Part shown: positions 62,320-64,000 of the stretch, piece by piece
Numbering within the stretch: the stretch's first letter is position 1
Layout of the letters: the number at the start of each line of letters is the position of its first letter
Made by a program: the position numbers and the translations under genes
The notes under the pieces: generated by a model
Database searches by the model: none
The model's input: only the letters and a program-made list of their open reading frames with translations
What the model was told of the DNA's origin: nothing
Assembly (NCBI RefSeq): GCF_025465995.1
Contig: NZ_JANLNY010000030.1
Span: forward strand, 372,001 to 436,000
Length of the DNA stretch: 64,000 bases
Reading direction: 5' to 3'
Source of the DNA: Pseudomonas sp. 5P_3.1_Bac2
Lineage (GTDB): Bacteria; Pseudomonadota; Gammaproteobacteria; Pseudomonadales; Pseudomonadaceae

Positions 62320-62640
62320 TAACCTTGAATAAATTTAAGTTGGCCGTTCAGGTTACCTGATTTGCTTGACAAATGCTCGTTAAATAGCGGTCGAATATTT
62401 AAATCAAGCATTAAGAAAACTCTCCTGGTGCTCGAATTAATTAATAAATTGGGCTGTAAGTTTTTGTTTTATGTCTAATTTAGCTGGCCGGCCAAGGCCG
62501 CTGGCGGCGCCTGGCGACTGCCCGCCATTGGTCGTCTGCTCCAGCTGAATGGCCTTGTGGGCGGCAGGGTGCGCGGCTGTGGGCAGAAATCGAGCGGCGA
62601 CTCGGCTAGAATGGCGGCCTGTTAATGAGGGTAGGTCAGC
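62320..62640. other. Divergent AT-rich promoter region
   Basis: These 321 bases separate the small basic protein gene and the S1-domain gene, transcribed outward. The part 62325-62475 is AT-rich with a good -35-like TTGACA at 62366-62371, but no well-spaced -10 was found. The part nearer 62641 is GC-rich. No gene recognised. Confidence 0.4.
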
Positions 62641-63483
62641 ATGGCTGTAATTGGACGGATGAATAGTTTGCAGGTGGTGAAGCACACCGACTTCGGCCTG
62701 TATTTGGATGGCGGCGCAGATGGCGAAATTTTATTGCCCAAGCGCTATATCCCGAAAAACATACCCAGTGAAATTGACGATTGGTTAAACGTCTTTATTT
62801 ATCTAGACAGTGAAGACAAATTAATCGCGACCACGGAGAAGCCGAAAGTTCAAGTGGGCGGCTTTGCCAGTTTAAAAGTGGTCGATATTAATCGCGTCGG
62901 TTTATTTTTAAACTGGGGATTAACTAAAGATCTGCTGTTGCCGCATTCCGAAGAAAAACGCCCGCTGCAAATTGGTGATTATTGCGTGGTGCATGTTTTT
63001 GTCGATAAGCGTTCACGCCGAATTACTGCTACTGCCAGATTAGATCGCTATTTAGATAACACCCCAGCTAATTATAAAGTCGCTGAGGAAGTTGACCTGT
63101 TGATCGTCGAGTCTACTGACATGGGCTTCAAGGCCATTATTAATGGTAAGCACTGGGGGCTGCTGCACAAGAATGAACTGTTTAAGTTCGTGCGGGCCGG
63201 CATGGAAGAAAAAGGCTTTATCAAAGAGGTACGTGCTGACGGCAAAATTAGTTTGAGCTTGCAGCCCGTAGGTCAGGCTGCGGCCAGTAGCTTGTCTGAG
63301 CAAATCCTGGCCAAGCTGCGTGAGCAGGATGGCGTGCTCAAACTGAGTGATAAGAGCCCGGCGGAAGAAATCGCAGCGCTGTTTCGGGTGAGCAAAGGTA
63401 ATTTCAAAAAAGCTATAGGTGGTCTTTATAAGCAAGGTTTGATTGCCATTCATAGCGACCATATAAAATTGATAGACAATTAA
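62641..63483 (+). CDS. CvfB-family S1 RNA-binding protein
   Basis: 280 residues. Three S1-like beta-barrel domains occur in tandem (about 1-62, 65-135 and 145-210). They show repeated signatures such as VVKHTDFGLYLDGGADGEILLP, DINRVGLFLNWGLTKDLLLP and STDMGFKAIINGKHWGLLHKNEL (fragments). A C-terminal winged-helix (about 215-278, SPAEEIAALFRVSKGNFKKA, then IGGLYKQGLI) follows. This is the plan of CvfB/YitL proteins, implicated in RNA-level regulation in Gram-positives. The part from 62720 on is less GC-rich than most of the window, though the gene has ordinary pseudomonad relatives. Confidence 0.88.
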   Translation: MAVIGRMNSLQVVKHTDFGLYLDGGADGEILLPKRYIPKNIPSEIDDWLNVFIYLDSEDKLIATTEKPKVQVGGFASLKVVDINRVGLFLNWGLTKDLLLPHSEEKRPLQIGDYCVVHVFVDKRSRRITATARLDRYLDNTPANYKVAEEVDLLIVESTDMGFKAIINGKHWGLLHKNELFKFVRAGMEEKGFIKEVRADGKISLSLQPVGQAAASSLSEQILAKLREQDGVLKLSDKSPAEEIAALFRVSKGNFKKAIGGLYKQGLIAIHSDHIKLIDN

Positions 63484-64000
63484 ACAATCCGTTGATCGGA
63501 AGTTAAGATCGACATGCTACCAGTGATTGTCAATTGTCCTACTGTTGTTTTCTGGAGGCTGCGCAGGGCGGGGCTTCCAGAGAAATATTACTCTTCGAGT
63601 CGGCATTGTCTTACGGTGCCACTTAGTACCACCTGATACCCTTCCAACAAACCAACAAGAACAACCTGTTGGCGATAAGTTGCACCTTTCAATATCTTTT
63701 TGATCAGGAGTGGCGCATTAGAGCCATTGCGTGCATTTCTGGATGATCCTTTCTTAACCGTTTTCCTAGTCTAAATAGGCGATTCATTAAGTCGCTCACA
63801 TAGTGTGTGGCTATTGGGTTGGCTTGGCTAGTTGCTGTCTAAGCTATTAGATATTTAATACTTGGGGTGATTTATTGTAGAGCTTGCTAATTAAGTTGGT
63901 GGACTTTTTGGCTAGCTTTTTAATTCGTCGCTAGTGCTTTTGTTGTAAAGGACTTAGACGTTTTGTCGGGATGATAAAACGCTGGCGTTGATTTATCGGT
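63484..64000. other. AT-rich terminal region without recognised gene
   Basis: In these 517 bases I find no open frame with coding character on either strand. A hairpin TCTGGA...TCCAGA with a GC-rich interior at 63551-63581 lies about 70 bases past the S1-protein stop and may be its terminator. From about 63750 the sequence becomes strongly AT-rich with many short T-runs. That is typical of an upstream region of an accessory or horizontally acquired locus continuing beyond the window. Confidence 0.4.

Overview
The window looks like a chromosomal segment of a Pseudomonas species. It is GC-rich with dense coding. Several blocks match P. aeruginosa gene order as I remember it: prfB-lysS-TetR-lipoprotein-QEGLA protein-AIM24-like protein, then an OmpA lipoprotein, a DUF4398 lipoprotein, ppc, adk, tsaB, rsmJ and a mexL/mexJ/mexK-like efflux locus. 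No rRNA, tRNA, CRISPR array, insertion sequence or prophage was recognised.

Layout. 1-4.2 kb: a CoA-transferase cut by the window edge and a large secreted metalloprotease with chitin-binding modules. 4.6-12.4 kb: yaeQ, recJ, a DUF533 membrane protein, a Cache-HAMP-GGDEF diguanylate cyclase, prfB with its programmed frameshift, and lysS. 12.5-16.6 kb: a conserved operon of poorly characterised genes, including a QEGLA-motif protein that carries a metallopeptidase signature. 16.6-25.6 kb: envelope lipoproteins, ppc, adk, tsaB, rsmJ and three uncharacterised proteins. 25.6-30.6 kb: a TetR repressor divergent from an RND efflux pair. 30.6-34.1 kb: a complete lower gentisate pathway (ring cleavage, isomerisation, hydrolysis to fumarate and pyruvate) with a divergent LysR regulator. 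34.3-40.1 kb: a lytic transglycosylase, plsB and an OprP/OprO-type porin.

40.3-51.3 kb is the most accessory-looking part. It holds a 765-residue SEC-C protein with what reads as a buried PD-(D/E)xK nuclease core. It also holds a folate-independent methionine synthase pair (mesX-mesD) beside a flavin reductase, with an intrinsic terminator wedged against the mesX start codon. An exported pyrophosphatase and a tandem array of four REP-type double-hairpin units complete it. 51.3-63.5 kb returns to housekeeping and envelope genes: an ABC exporter, ppiA, a LysR/hydrolase pair, azoR, rarD, a DEAD-box helicase, an LTA-synthase-like phosphotransferase and an S1-domain protein. The last 0.5 kb is AT-rich and has no gene I can support.

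Best leads for new biology are the SEC-C/nuclease-like protein (40.4-42.7 kb), the terminator-gated mesX leader (46.3 kb), the peptidase-like QEGLA protein (13.8-15.1 kb) and the REP array (50.5-51.25 kb). All statements come from reading the sequence; no database search or alignment was run.
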